A stretch of DNA of 26,889 bases from Prorocentrum cordatum. Lineage: Eukaryota; Sar; Dinophyceae; Prorocentrales; Prorocentraceae. The position numbers and the translations under genes were made by a program. Position 1 is the stretch's first letter; every line of letters begins with the position of its first letter. Positions 17,001-25,275 of the stretch are shown here, piece by piece. The stretch lies in the NCBI GenBank assembly GCA_963575745.1, contig CAUYUJ010004725.1, positions 479,087 to 505,975 of the forward strand, in the 5' to 3' direction. The notes under the pieces were generated by a model that worked only from the letters and a program-made list of their open reading frames with translations, did not search any database and was not told where the DNA came from.

Positions 17001-20000
17001 TACCTTGTGCGTCTGCGGTATCGGTTTGTGATGCTCACAAGACTCACAACGGTAAAGTTTGACTGCCTCAATATATTCGGACGACATCCTGGAGAGGCTC
17101 ATAGGTTGGATCAACACGCGATTCGGAACATGACCGAACTGCCTGTGGAGTCGTCGAATGGCGATCCTCGCTCGGAGCGGAATATTGAACCAAGACTTCC
17201 TTCGTTCTCCTTTTAATTTCGGCTCTCCTGGGAGCGGCAGCTTCTCAAATATTTCCTGCTCTTCATCCCTGAGGTCTTCCTGAGCGGTAACAGCCACATC
17301 TTCGTCGTCGTTAACTGCGTCAGGGGTCGATCCTGCCATCTCCGCTGCGGCTTCAGCTGGAATGGCGGTGGCGGCAAGGCGGCCCAGGCGAACCTGGTGT
17401 CCAAGATCGCGTAAGAAATCGAAAAACCGCGAAGGTATCTCAGCGGAATTGTTGAGCGCATCGCTTGAGCCTGGCTCTGATTCCAGGAAGGAGTTCAGGG
17501 CGTTGGTAACCTCGAGGTTTGAGCATGTGGACTCCTGACCAAACGCAATTGCAACCGAACCATTGTTTTTTTTCGTCGCTTCCTCCAAACAGTTACGGGT
17601 GATGCTAATATTATCGGCGGTGGTGTTAGCAACGATGAGATCAGGATTGCACTCGATGATCTCCTTTTCCATGCCCTCGTCCCAGGCTGGGCGAATTACC
17701 ATATCCTCCGCGCTAGCGGCCCCCGCGAAAACGAGGCCAATGATGAAGCACGGCACCTTGCCCACAGAGTAACGGCACGTGAGCGGCGGCACGTTGAGCT
17801 CCATCTTGCCGATCGTGCCCTTCGTCAGGCACTGCGTGAGAATGGAGTCGTTCTTGTCCATCTCGGTCAGCCCGGCACAGTAGTGCTCGCGCTTCTTCCC
17901 ATTCATTGTAGACATATGATGCTCATCCAACTTCAAAGAATTACACAGGTATGCTACACCATCATGTGTGATACGAGGCGGCTGAGCGAACACGCAGATT
18001 CTGTCGAAGTCCAGGGCTGGCTTTGACGAGTCTATGGCCACGCGATCCTCGATCTGCTCCCACTTCTGCGACTCCTTGTTGCGACCGAGCGTGCTCTTAC
18101 GCCAGTTGTCCCATGACTTCGGATGCTTGATCTTCGTATCATAGGGATCAAACTTGACGTTGACTCGCGCCATATTGCGACTATCCAAGTCCGAAGGCGC
18201 ACCAGCTACACCCCGATCAGCAAAAGTAACGGGATCAACATACGTGATGAAGTCCCGCTTCTTGCCCGCATTGAACAACGTCTCCAGTTGCTTGCCAGCG
18301 ACCTCCAGGGGCGCGAAGTCCACGACTGGATCTCCGCTCTTGTCGTCGCCCGCTCGCAGGTCCCGGCCCTGGGATCCCACGCGAGCCGCGCCAGCAGGCG
18401 GCGGCGGTGGCGGCTGCAAGGGCACCGCAGCCGGCGGTGGCTTGGGCGGCATCCCCGGCGGTGGCGTCTGAGGCGGTCGCGGTGTCAGCTTGGCGGCTCC
18501 AGGCGTGCTCGCCTCGGACCGGTACTTGGGAGTCGGCTCTAGCCGTGCCCGCTTGGCATCGGACTGGCTCTTACCAGGACGGCTCGGGCCTGCCGAAGAC
18601 GACGCGGCTGAAGAGAAAGTAACTCTCGGCTGCTTCGGGTACGTGCCCGTCTTCTCATACTCAACCGCTTGCTGGACCATCTTCCTGTAGTCAACAGGAA
18701 CAAGGCCACCCTCATGACAAATGCGTAAGTAGAACTGGAGCTCGCGACCTTCGTAGTCCTTCATCATCTTCCTGAACTCCTCCTCGTCGTAGTCCTGCCC
18801 CTTGCGCGTCTGCCAGATCACGCGGATGTAGCCTCTGATCAGCTTCCCAACCGCGACATCGCCGACCTCGTCGTGAACGCTGGTGCGGGAGCGCTTCTCC
18901 TCGCGCAGCGTGAGTGCAGGGTCGGCCGAGAGGGGCCGGCGCTTGGCGGCTGGCTTCTGGCTCTGGTTAGCGGGCTGCTGGGCCATGCTGTGCTTGGTAA
19001 AGGCATCAGAGATACGAGCTGTCATCTTACCCACGGCGTCCGCGGCCATGTCGACGGCCCAGCTCTTCTTGCGGCAGCAACCTTCACAGTTGCCACCGCA
19101 AGTCCGCTGATCCCACTCGTGATCGCACAGGTGACCCGACTTATATTCGATGCCATGATCTCGAAGGTATTGCTTCACCCCGTACGCTACTGCTACTGAG
19201 CGGTGTCTACCCGAACGACATATCAAGATGATCGCGACGGATTCGGTGACCTTGCACTTCGCCAGCGCCTTGCCGATGCATTCAGCGATGTCTGGGAAGT
19301 GCTCGTTATCAGCTGCGGCCTTTAAGATGCGAGGGTGAACTCCAATGTGCTCGGTGGACTGAGGATCGTTCAGCTCCCGAGTGTCAACAAATATGAGCCT
19401 ATCGAAATCACCTTGTTCTGGGCGTGCGGCCATCAAGGCATCGCAGAGAATTTGACCATCATGCCCAACCGTAGACATCCCATAACTCTTGCCACGGTGC
19501 TTGTCGCGGAGGTACTCCGTCAACAGCTGGCTCCCCGAGGCGCCAGGATGACTCTCGAAGTTCTCTAGGCCCATCGTGTAGACAGCGAAAGACTTGGCGC
19601 ATGGTCCTGCGCTGGGAGCAGCATCAAGCCTCTTGTCCTGGTGCAGACCCATGGCTGAGAACTTGCCGTGCTCGTCGTCGCTATGATCCACAACGGTCTG
19701 ACGCTGGGGGTCGGTATCGCCGATATCCTCCAGGTTGCTCTGGGCCTGATATGATATGTGCAAAGGGCGGATGGACCCGGAAATCCGATCCGAATCGAAC
19801 TGATCGAGACGAATGACAAGGAGACCTGAGCGGCTGCAGCGATACATCTCTATCTCACCTTCCTGGTCCAGGATGGCGCGTCCGTTGGCGAGATCCTGGA
19901 CGAGACCGAGGGGGGCTTGCGCCGGTAGCGACAGCAAGAAAGGCACACGATCTGAATCCTTCAACTGATGAGACTCGAAGCAACCGCTGACAGCACCGCA

Positions 20001-20174
20001 CGTACCCACAATGCGATAGGGAAAACACTTCTTGCTTGTCGTGGAACTGCCAGCCTGACCACCAATGCCACTGTACGATTTCCGCTCTCTGTGGACCCAT
20101 TGTGGAAAGAACCCTAGCTTCTCGCACTTGTCCTCTGCGTTGAGGGCCCAAGCTTTTCCGTGACAACAAGAATT
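14013..20174 (-). CDS. Copia Pol: protease C-part, RapZ-like domain, integrase, RT, RNase H
   Basis: Open from the codon after the UGA at 20175-20177. Numbering from the GTG codon at 20009: the protease remainder (GIGGQAGSS just upstream, then VPFLLSLPAQAPLG); a RapZ-like domain at about 195-300 with DTRELNDP and CRSGRHRSVAVA; a charged and Pro-rich linker at about 320-520; an unrecognised block at about 520-930; integrase at about 945-1150 with its zinc finger (LHRQFGH, CESCEHH) and catalytic core (LDRGLHNRG, GRTERHGG), where the first catalytic Asp is Gly1018. RT follows with WIEVDKNE, DITSAYFQGQ, YGTRDAGRGLWKK and the active site THVDDILWA (about 14872-14880), then RNase H with LTVTDASWAG and STSQAETLACL. 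The RT active site is intact. The frame is cut at 14013 by a frameshift. As a whole the polyprotein is not functional. Confidence 0.9.
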   Translation of the reverse strand, partial: NSCCHGKAWALNAEDKCEKLGFFPQWVHRERKSYSGIGGQAGSSTTSKKCFPYRIVGTCGAVSGCFESHQLKDSDRVPFLLSLPAQAPLGLVQDLANGRAILDQEGEIEMYRCSRSGLLVIRLDQFDSDRISGSIRPLHISYQAQSNLEDIGDTDPQRQTVVDHSDDEHGKFSAMGLHQDKRLDAAPSAGPCAKSFAVYTMGLENFESHPGASGSQLLTEYLRDKHRGKSYGMSTVGHDGQILCDALMAARPEQGDFDRLIFVDTRELNDPQSTEHIGVHPRILKAAADNEHFPDIAECIGKALAKCKVTESVAIILICRSGRHRSVAVAYGVKQYLRDHGIEYKSGHLCDHEWDQRTCGGNCEGCCRKKSWAVDMAADAVGKMTARISDAFTKHSMAQQPANQSQKPAAKRRPLSADPALTLREEKRSRTSVHDEVGDVAVGKLIRGYIRVIWQTRKGQDYDEEEFRKMMKDYEGRELQFYLRICHEGGLVPVDYRKMVQQAVEYEKTGTYPKQPRVTFSSAASSSAGPSRPGKSQSDAKRARLEPTPKYRSEASTPGAAKLTPRPPQTPPPGMPPKPPPAAVPLQPPPPPPAGAARVGSQGRDLRAGDDKSGDPVVDFAPLEVAGKQLETLFNAGKKRDFITYVDPVTFADRGVAGAPSDLDSRNMARVNVKFDPYDTKIKHPKSWDNWRKSTLGRNKESQKWEQIEDRVAIDSSKPALDFDRICVFAQPPRITHDGVAYLCNSLKLDEHHMSTMNGKKREHYCAGLTEMDKNDSILTQCLTKGTIGKMELNVPPLTCRYSVGKVPCFIIGLVFAGAASAEDMVIRPAWDEGMEKEIIECNPDLIVANTTADNISITRNCLEEATKKNNGSVAIAFGQESTCSNLEVTNALNSFLESEPGSSDALNNSAEIPSRFFDFLRDLGHQVRLGRLAATAIPAEAAAEMAGSTPDAVNDDEDVAVTAQEDLRDEEQEIFEKLPLPGEPKLKGERRKSWFNIPLRARIAIRRLHRQFGHVPNRVLIQPMSLSRMSSEYIEAVKLYRCESCEHHKPIPQTHKVALPQKFCFNYEIGIGVLEVKDNNGERYSFLNIVCQGTTFQRVIFIRLGSGMPSSRACLTAFQQHWRAWAGKPKRIVLDRGLHNRGVFLQWVKSQWIDLRDAGVESPEQIGRTERHGGLWKNVFKKVVHDKNVIGLDEVMTTAVEVDSTKNEMSRVGGFSPSQWVLGLLPRVPGSEFDDEEAYDLCVLANVAEDGSDEFSRQSAIRATARKAFAEHDVGSRTARAMLRKAAPLAGEYQVGNVAWFRKRPTDGEVTAKWSTGSRIVGLDGKNAWVITGGVPVCVAVGRLRPCTAAEALANQYLSRHQDGGMERYAPPEGQQQSFVDERRELPGAGQPGAPQEDVLPVIHEEPELEMPEPMEESQPVVPGGNMSDGGEGEAEDSPAEQPEPRPPRTPLQRSLLDDVPHDLRGRGEVMRRRLDTGGSSSERRSASVSEPAPEPANPLLEAWQRMGTTGSGVDLLQRRTASAAVKSHESLAGFFNERAISKPQSRKKLKSAKNLTFHKESEEVKSGLRLARQDEWGKWRRFNSAVNIDSSELQKLLDEGYRMVPTQWIEVDKNEHLRRPGGPPVAPQYRSRLVVRGDLEESLGIRTDSPTCELEGLRLIISWAAGAKKALKCADITSAYFQGQELDRLMLLKPPPDGLKGVPDGGALIARMPDYGTRDAGRGLWKKIRHRFKAHGLRENRIMPALFSLSSDKNEITCMIGTHVDDILWAADDESQRIIDSVLAEFDTREVKSGYFRYCGLEIAQDQDYTAHVMGKGNIDHIESVSHPRDSPLTRRCNEGETSQLRSVVGALSWVCRRCKPELLYRVSRLQTAVARAKVLRLKEANRVLEEAVQTSDSGLVFKGGAVLWDKDMIALTVTDASWAGEDDVVRGSLGPLRSQRARFNGLAGPGFVEGNSDYVHPICLSSKVIRRVCISTSQAETLACLWVVDSGVRIRAAIADARGMLGVANKLPLDWEEIPAMTMRHLLMTDCKSLEEHLTAPTMGRRRISA

Positions 20175-21628
20175 TCAACCTTCGTCCAGGGTAGCCCATA
20201 CACCATCATCCTTGAAGACGCCAACCAAACGAAGCTTTGACATCGCCGACGTGTCGGTCGTTACTGAAGGTGCTGGCGTTGGTGCCATGAACGCGATGAG
20301 CTCATTATCTGCTGCTTCTTGCACACAGTCGTGTAGTAATGAAACCATCTCACTTGTGCTTATACCACCTGTGTCCTGACAGATCGACATAGCGCGCCTC
20401 GTGAACATCTTCATTACAACCTTCAGCTCTTCAGGAGATACACGGCGGTCGCCCTCGATGACCGTCTCGATCGCCTCCGCCTGGAGGTTAGAAGAGAGTT
20501 TGACCTTCTCCGCCGTACTCTTCTTGTCCTCAGCGAGTGCACGGGGCCGTTCATCGATGTACGTCAAGCACTTGCAGCAGAACGCGCGATGAATGTCGGC
20601 AGTGCTACCCCGGTGGTCCACGAGATCGTGCGGACACTCATCCGGCTGATGTAGTGCCTCGTATCTCTCCTTCTTGGTCTTGTGACCGCAGTCCCTGCAG
20701 GTGCGGGCGATAAAGCGCGCTGATGAACCAGACCCCGAGAAGCTGGTGCAACCACGAGCACAGGGGTGAGGCAGCGGCGGATCCGGCGGCTTCCTGCTCG
20801 AAGTCCCGTTGGAGCTAGCCGAGGGCATGGCGCTCCCCTCGGCGCGGCGGCCGATGCTGCCACCCTCCTTCTGGACAAAGTACTCATCGAACCAAACCAA
20901 GAAGTTCTTCAGCTCCAAGCTCGGCTTCTTCACACCGCGGCTCCACGATACATATTCTGGGGTCATCTTCAGCACTCGGCCATAGGAAGGCCCACGATGC
21001 TGGCCTGTAGCGAACACCGTATCGCGCCCTGGAACAGGGGCCAACTCTGGCGCCTCGAACTCCTCATCCGATACAGAAGCCATCGAAAAGTTCTCTGGCC
21101 CGTCGGAGGCGTCGGTCGCCCTCGAGGCGGCGCTCGGGGCAGCAGCCCTCGAGGCCGAGGGTCTGCCTGGCGCGGCCTTGCTAGGCGCGCGCAGGGCCAT
21201 GAACCCGAAGTGCTCCTCGCCAGCCTCCGCTGAGGTCTGGGGGCTCTCCAGAGTCGCGGCCGCGCGCTCGCGCTCGGGGCTGGTTTGGGCCAAAGCAGCA
21301 GCGGCCCCCATGCAACCCCTGCACGCGTGCTCCTCTTCATGACCAGACAGCAAGCAACAATGACCATCGCAATCCTTTCCCTCGCAAGAACATGCCCTGC
21401 GACACTTCGAGGAGTGAGGGGAGAAGGAAGAGCAAAGGGAAACCTTGCCCGGATGCGACATGTTGCTACTATAAGTATGATGATGGATGGTGGATGATAA
21501 GGCAATGGTTCCTGTAGGCGCGAACTGATGATCGTCGCCTTCCTCGCGTAACCGAAGCTCTCGCTCTCCAGTGAACGCTACAAAGCCCGTCCTGGGTTTG
21601 CCCTTGCACTCAGGGTCCCCGGACCAGG
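20175..21628 (-). CDS. Copia Gag-Pol linker: end of zinc knuckle, Cys/His-rich domain, protease start
   Basis: Lies +1 to the Gag frame and in the same frame as the main Pol ORF. It starts with WSGDPECKGKP, which supplies the missing last Cys of the Gag knuckle. There follow a Cys-rich segment (CRRACSCEGKDCDGHCC, CRGC), an Ala/Ser-rich stretch, and a putative zinc-binding domain: CRDCGHKTKKERYEALHQPD, then CPHDLVDHRGS, then CCKCLTYIDE. The frame ends with ATLDEG and a UGA. DEG sits where the catalytic D(T/S)G of a retropepsin is expected, and the frame continues NSCCHGKAW right after the stop. The Cys/His-rich part has no function I can name; nucleic-acid binding is an inference. Confidence 0.75.
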
Positions 21629-22884
21629 TGGCCAATCTCATGGCAGGTCTTGCACTTGGAACGTTTCTTGATATCCTGGAGTCGCTTTTTACGGTCTTCC
21701 AGGGTCGGTGCTCCCTTGCCACCGCCCTTGGCCGGCAGTGTAGTTCTCCAAGGTGTTGAGTTGTTGTGACCTTTGCCTTTGCTTTTACCTTGACGACCTC
21801 CCTTGGTGCCCAGGTTGGCGACCAGGTTCTCTTGGATTACTTCGGAAGTTTCGTCATCCGTGTAGCCCGCGTTGACCATCTCGTTCAACACGTCTCCATC
21901 GAGCTCGCTCTCCTCCTGCACGGGTGACCAGAGAGCGTACGATCCCTCGTCGCCCCAAGTTTGGTCCTCCGTCTGCCCGTCTGCCATCCAGGCTATGTCG
22001 GTCCAGGTCGTGTCGTCCCAGCCGTACTCAGGAGTGTAGCCAGACGCGTAGTATCTGTAGGGACTAAGCTCCTCTGGATACTGCTCCCCCTGCTCGTACC
22101 AACCGTCGTCGGTGGCGTGGAAGGCCTGGGGCGGCCTGCTGTACCGGGTCTTGCCCTTGCCCTGGCTCCTGCTAGGGTAGCCGGGCCGATGCTGTGTCCA
22201 CGACGAGGGGTCAGAGCCCTTACTCGACGGGTCTCCACCTTTGCCCTTTTGGCGGATGCGGATACGGCCGTGCTGGAGGATCAAAACATCCTTGATCTTG
22301 TCAAAGGTGGTCATATTACCTGTGGATGTCAGCACCATCAGGTTTTCCGAGGGTGAAAGCCCTGCATGGTCCAAGAGGAGGGATCCAAGCATGTCGTCAC
22401 TCAGCACAAGCTTCGGGTCCAACTTGGTGACGAATTTCCACCAACGCTTCCTGCGGGAGATGTATGATACCATCGATTCACCGTTTTGCCTGGACAGAGG
22501 GCCGTAGGCCCTATGACCTACCTGGAACAGGATCTTGGCTTTCTGAGCCTCTATAGGGAAGAGTGAAGCACGAATCGCCGTTATCAGCTGGTCGATTCCT
22601 TTGGGAGTCAGAAGCGCGTCCTTACCGATATCCATGGCCATATCGAACGCGTCGCCTCTGAGGCCTTCTACAACTTTGTTGACGGCTGCGGTGACAACAT
22701 GTGCCTGGGGTTCTCCTGTCTCTGCATCTACAGCAGACAAGGCAGCACTCATACGCATCTCTGTGCGGAACTCCCATTCGTGAAAGTTGTTCACGGTGTC
22801 ATCGTAGATGTAGGAGCCACCCTTCGTCTCCGACTGAGTCAACGCGTCGGCGTTCGACCGATAGCGAAGGGAAGACAGCGCCAT
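21610..22884 (-). CDS. Copia Gag (capsid/nucleocapsid)
   Basis: Starts at the ATG at 22884 (MALSSLRYRSNADALTQ), 139 bp after the 5' LTR, and encodes 424 residues. The open frame runs back into the LTR, but upstream Met codons there are repeat-derived. Residues about 35-230 are helical and match a copia-type capsid region: FHEWEFRTEMRMSAAL, LRGDAFDMAMDIG and ESMVSYISRRKRWW. A Lys/Gly/Ser-rich region and an acidic Trp/Tyr-rich region follow. Near the end come GKSKGKGHNN and the nucleocapsid knuckle CKTCHEIGH at 21629-21655. The frame then reads LVRGP and stops, losing the final Cys, which is present in the +1 frame. By family knowledge this protein forms the particle that holds the RNA. Confidence 0.85.
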   Translation of the reverse strand: MALSSLRYRSNADALTQSETKGGSYIYDDTVNNFHEWEFRTEMRMSAALSAVDAETGEPQAHVVTAAVNKVVEGLRGDAFDMAMDIGKDALLTPKGIDQLITAIRASLFPIEAQKAKILFQVGHRAYGPLSRQNGESMVSYISRRKRWWKFVTKLDPKLVLSDDMLGSLLLDHAGLSPSENLMVLTSTGNMTTFDKIKDVLILQHGRIRIRQKGKGGDPSSKGSDPSSWTQHRPGYPSRSQGKGKTRYSRPPQAFHATDDGWYEQGEQYPEELSPYRYYASGYTPEYGWDDTTWTDIAWMADGQTEDQTWGDEGSYALWSPVQEESELDGDVLNEMVNAGYTDDETSEVIQENLVANLGTKGGRQGKSKGKGHNNSTPWRTTLPAKGGGKGAPTLEDRKKRLQDIKKRSKCKTCHEIGHLVRGP

Positions 22885-23004
22885 GGCGGCAAGGAAGCAA
22901 TCCCCTCGTAAGGGTGGATGCCCAGTGCAAAGAAAAAGGTGAGGAGCTCTCCTCGCGAGAGGACGAGCCCTGCGCAGTGGTACGATGCCGAAGATCGTGT
23001 AGCA

Positions 23005-23016
23005 GCTCCGCTGCCA
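23005..23016 (-). promoter_or_regulatory. Candidate primer-binding site
   Basis: TGGCAGCGGAGC on the minus strand starts 8 bases inside the 5' LTR. It matches 9 of 12 positions of the initiator-tRNA-Met type site TGGTATCAGAGC common in plant copia elements. The assignment is tentative because the host tRNA sequence is not available here. No convincing polypurine tract is visible next to the 3' LTR, where the minus strand reads TTTCACGGG. Confidence 0.3.
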
Positions 23017-23023
23017 GTGTGAT

Positions 23024-23119
23024 TGATGATACGTTTTCAACCCAAGGCAAAAGGGGCCCCTAAGAGCCAAGCGGCGGCGAGTGGCGTACGAGCGTGTCAT
23101 ACACACACTATATATCACA
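23024..23119 (-). repeat. 5' LTR of the copia element (96 bp)
   Basis: Minus strand starts TGTGATATATAG and ends CGTATCATCA. It is 93/96 identical to the left copy. Identity extends two further bases (AT) on the 13529/23022 side, so the boundary could shift by two. Confidence 0.93.
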
Positions 23120-23290
23120 ATCATCATCAGCAGCAGCATCATCATCGGTTAACATCATCATCAGCGTCACTACCATCACCATCGTCATCATCATCAACAT
23201 CATCATCATCATCACCATCATCATCATCGTCATCATCAGAATCATCAACATCACCACCACCATCACCATCACCATCACCATCACCATCAC

Positions 23291-23337
<47 letters not shown>

Positions 23338-23345
23338 CCATCACC
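23120..23345. repeat. (ATC)n array, right of the copia element
   Basis: Imperfect ATC/ACC trinucleotide array, including a long pure run near 23290-23336, in the same orientation as the left array. On the minus strand one frame encodes an Asp/Gly run. Confidence 0.9.
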
Positions 23346-24649
23346 GTACACCTCCATCTCTTCGTCCTCCTCGTGCAAGTCCTCCGCTTCCTCCTCCATT
23401 TCGCTTTTTGTTCCAGGGTGCTTGACTCTGGCATGCAGTGTGTCTGGACGGGCTTGCGCACGAAACAGCATGCTGGGGGACCCACGCGGCGCAGCAGCAA
23501 CAGCACGAAGTAGGAAAAGCAATCCCATCAAGAGACATGTGGCTCTTCGCAGCCTCTCCCCTTCCTCCGCCTCGTCCTGCCTTGTCCTCCTACCTCCACG
23601 CGTCCTCCTCACGATTATCCTCATGCACGCCCTCCCCTGAGATCCGACGTGGTGAAAAAATTGCAGCATCGTGAGGAATCGCGACCGGAGCTCAAGACCC
23701 CGCCTTCCTGCAACATGTTTTCGAGCCGGATCAACATGTGAGGATCCCGGGACCCGAAACCGAGCGAAAACGCCCGTTGTGTGAACAAATGAGGGTCATC
23801 CTCCGTCTACTCCTTCATCCTCACGTCTTCGTCCTCGTCCTCGTCCTCGCCGTTCTTCTCCCCCCTCTGTGTCTCCCATTCGGCATCCTCCGCCCCGACC
23901 ACACCGGCCTCCACCCTCCTCCCTGTGCTGCTGCTTCTCGTGCACCTCCCTGTGCGCCTCCTCGCAGTCCTGCCCCCCGCCCCCCCTGCTTCGTCCCTGC
24001 TGCTCGTCCCTCGTCCACCATACTTCCTTTTTCAACCTGCTGCAACTCATCGCTTCTGTGCTTGTCTCCTCTCCATCCACCTGCTCCCAGTCACCTGCAT
24101 CCATCCACCCATCCACCTCTCTATCCACCATCCGCTTCTGTGCTTGTCTCCTCCATCCATCCACTTTGCTCCCCCTGCTCTTTGAAGGAGCCCAGGGACA
24201 CACACAAGCACAGACTCCAATGCTTTTCCACATATTCAAGAGGTTCGCCATCCCCCCACCCGCTTCCCAGATGTTCCTATATGATGCGGGGGATCGGCGC
24301 CTGATAGTGTCTGTGTGTTTCTTTTGTTCCTGCCTCACTGTTGCAGGACGGAGACAAAGAACAGCAACAACCGCAGGCGGGGCAGCGAAGATAACAAATG
24401 TTTGTGTACGTCTGTTTGTTTGTTTGTTCCTCCCCGACGCTTCCAGGACGAAGATATAAAACACAGGAGGAGGCGGAGGAGGAGGGCCCGCCCGTGCTCT
24501 GAGCCGTTCCGCCGCGAGCGGCCGAGCCCCGCACAAAACCCTCCTCGGCGAGCTGGTCTGCTGCGGGCGCTCGTCGGGTGCGGGCATGTCCAGCCCCCCC
24601 CCCCCCTCTCCCCCCTTCACACCGCTCCCCCTCGGCCTTCTGCTTCTCC
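23346..24649. other. Unclassified sequence with a short direct repeat
   Basis: C/T-rich DNA without a recognised gene. CGCTTCTGTGCTTGTCTCCT occurs identically at 24051 and 24133, each followed by CCATCCA runs, giving an 82-bp tandem pair. A short CGTCCT(CGTCCTCGT) tract lies near 23826-23850. Open frames on both strands are low-complexity. Confidence 0.5.
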
Positions 24650-25275
24650 TCCTCCTCTGCCTCCTCCTCCTCCTCCTCCTCCTCCTCCTCCTCCTCCTCC
24701 TCCTCCTCCTCCTCCTCTCCTCCTCCTCCTCCTCCTCCTCCTCCTCCTCCTCTCCTCCTCCTCCTCCTCCTCCCTCCTCCTCCTCCTCCCTCCCTCCTCC
24801 TCCTCCTCCCCTCCTCCTCCTCCTCCTCCTCCTCCTCCTCCTCCTCCTCCCTCCTCCTCCTCTCTCCTCCTCCTCTCCTCCTCCTCCCTCCTCCTCCTCC
24901 TCCTCCTCCTCCTCCTCCTCCTCCTCCTCCTCCTCCTCCTCCCCTCCTCCTCCTCCTCCTCCTCCTCCTCCTCCTCCTCCTCCTCCCTCCTCCTCCTCCT
25001 CCCCTCCTCCTCCCTCCTCCTCCTCCTCCGTCCTCCTCCTCCTCCTCCTCCCTCCTCTCTCCTCCCTCATCCTCCTCCTCCTCCTCCTCCTCCTCCTCCT
25101 CCTCCTCCTCCTCCTCCCTCCTCCTCCTCCTCCTCCTCCTCCTCCTCTCCTCCTCCTCCTCCTCCTCCTCCTCTCCTCCTCTCCTCCTCCTCCTCCTCCT
25201 CCTCCTCCTCCTCCTCCTCCTCCTCCTCCTCCTCCTCCTCCTCCTGTCTCCTCCTCCTCCTCCTCCTCCTCCTCC
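24650..25275. repeat. Giant (CCT)n array, about 625 bp
   Basis: Almost pure CCT on the plus strand, with occasional one-base insertions or losses (CCCT, CTCT) that shift the phase, so different frames encode Pro, Ser or Leu runs in turn. It ends directly at the start of the retroelement sequence at about 25276. Confidence 0.95.

Larger units (their letters stand above)
13531..23119 (-). mobile_element. Ty1/copia-type LTR retrotransposon, 9.6 kb, full length
   Basis: Two 96-bp direct repeats bound an internal region of 9,397 bp. In minus-strand order it encodes Gag with a zinc knuckle, a Cys/His-rich linker, an aspartic protease, a RapZ-like domain, a Pro-rich linker, integrase, reverse transcriptase and RNase H. 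Integrase before RT is the copia order. The length is about twice that of a typical copia element because of the extra region between knuckle and integrase. LTR divergence is 3 of 96. Lesions are a +1 shift near 21626, a UGA at 20175-20177, an integrase Asp-to-Gly at 16956-16958 and a -1 shift near 14020. No clear target-site duplication is seen: GTTAT is on the left and ATCAT on the right, within microsatellite. Confidence 0.92.

Noticed and set aside
13526-23124. A 5-bp target-site duplication for the copia element
   Set aside because: The flanking pentamers (GTTAT and ATCAT) differ, and the flanks are microsatellite, so any match would be unreliable.
23796-25070. Minus-strand 424-codon ORF rich in Glu, Gly and Arg, and the plus-strand Pro/Ser/Leu ORFs opposite
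   Set aside because: They are the CCT array read in shifting phases. The non-repeat part has no conserved motif.
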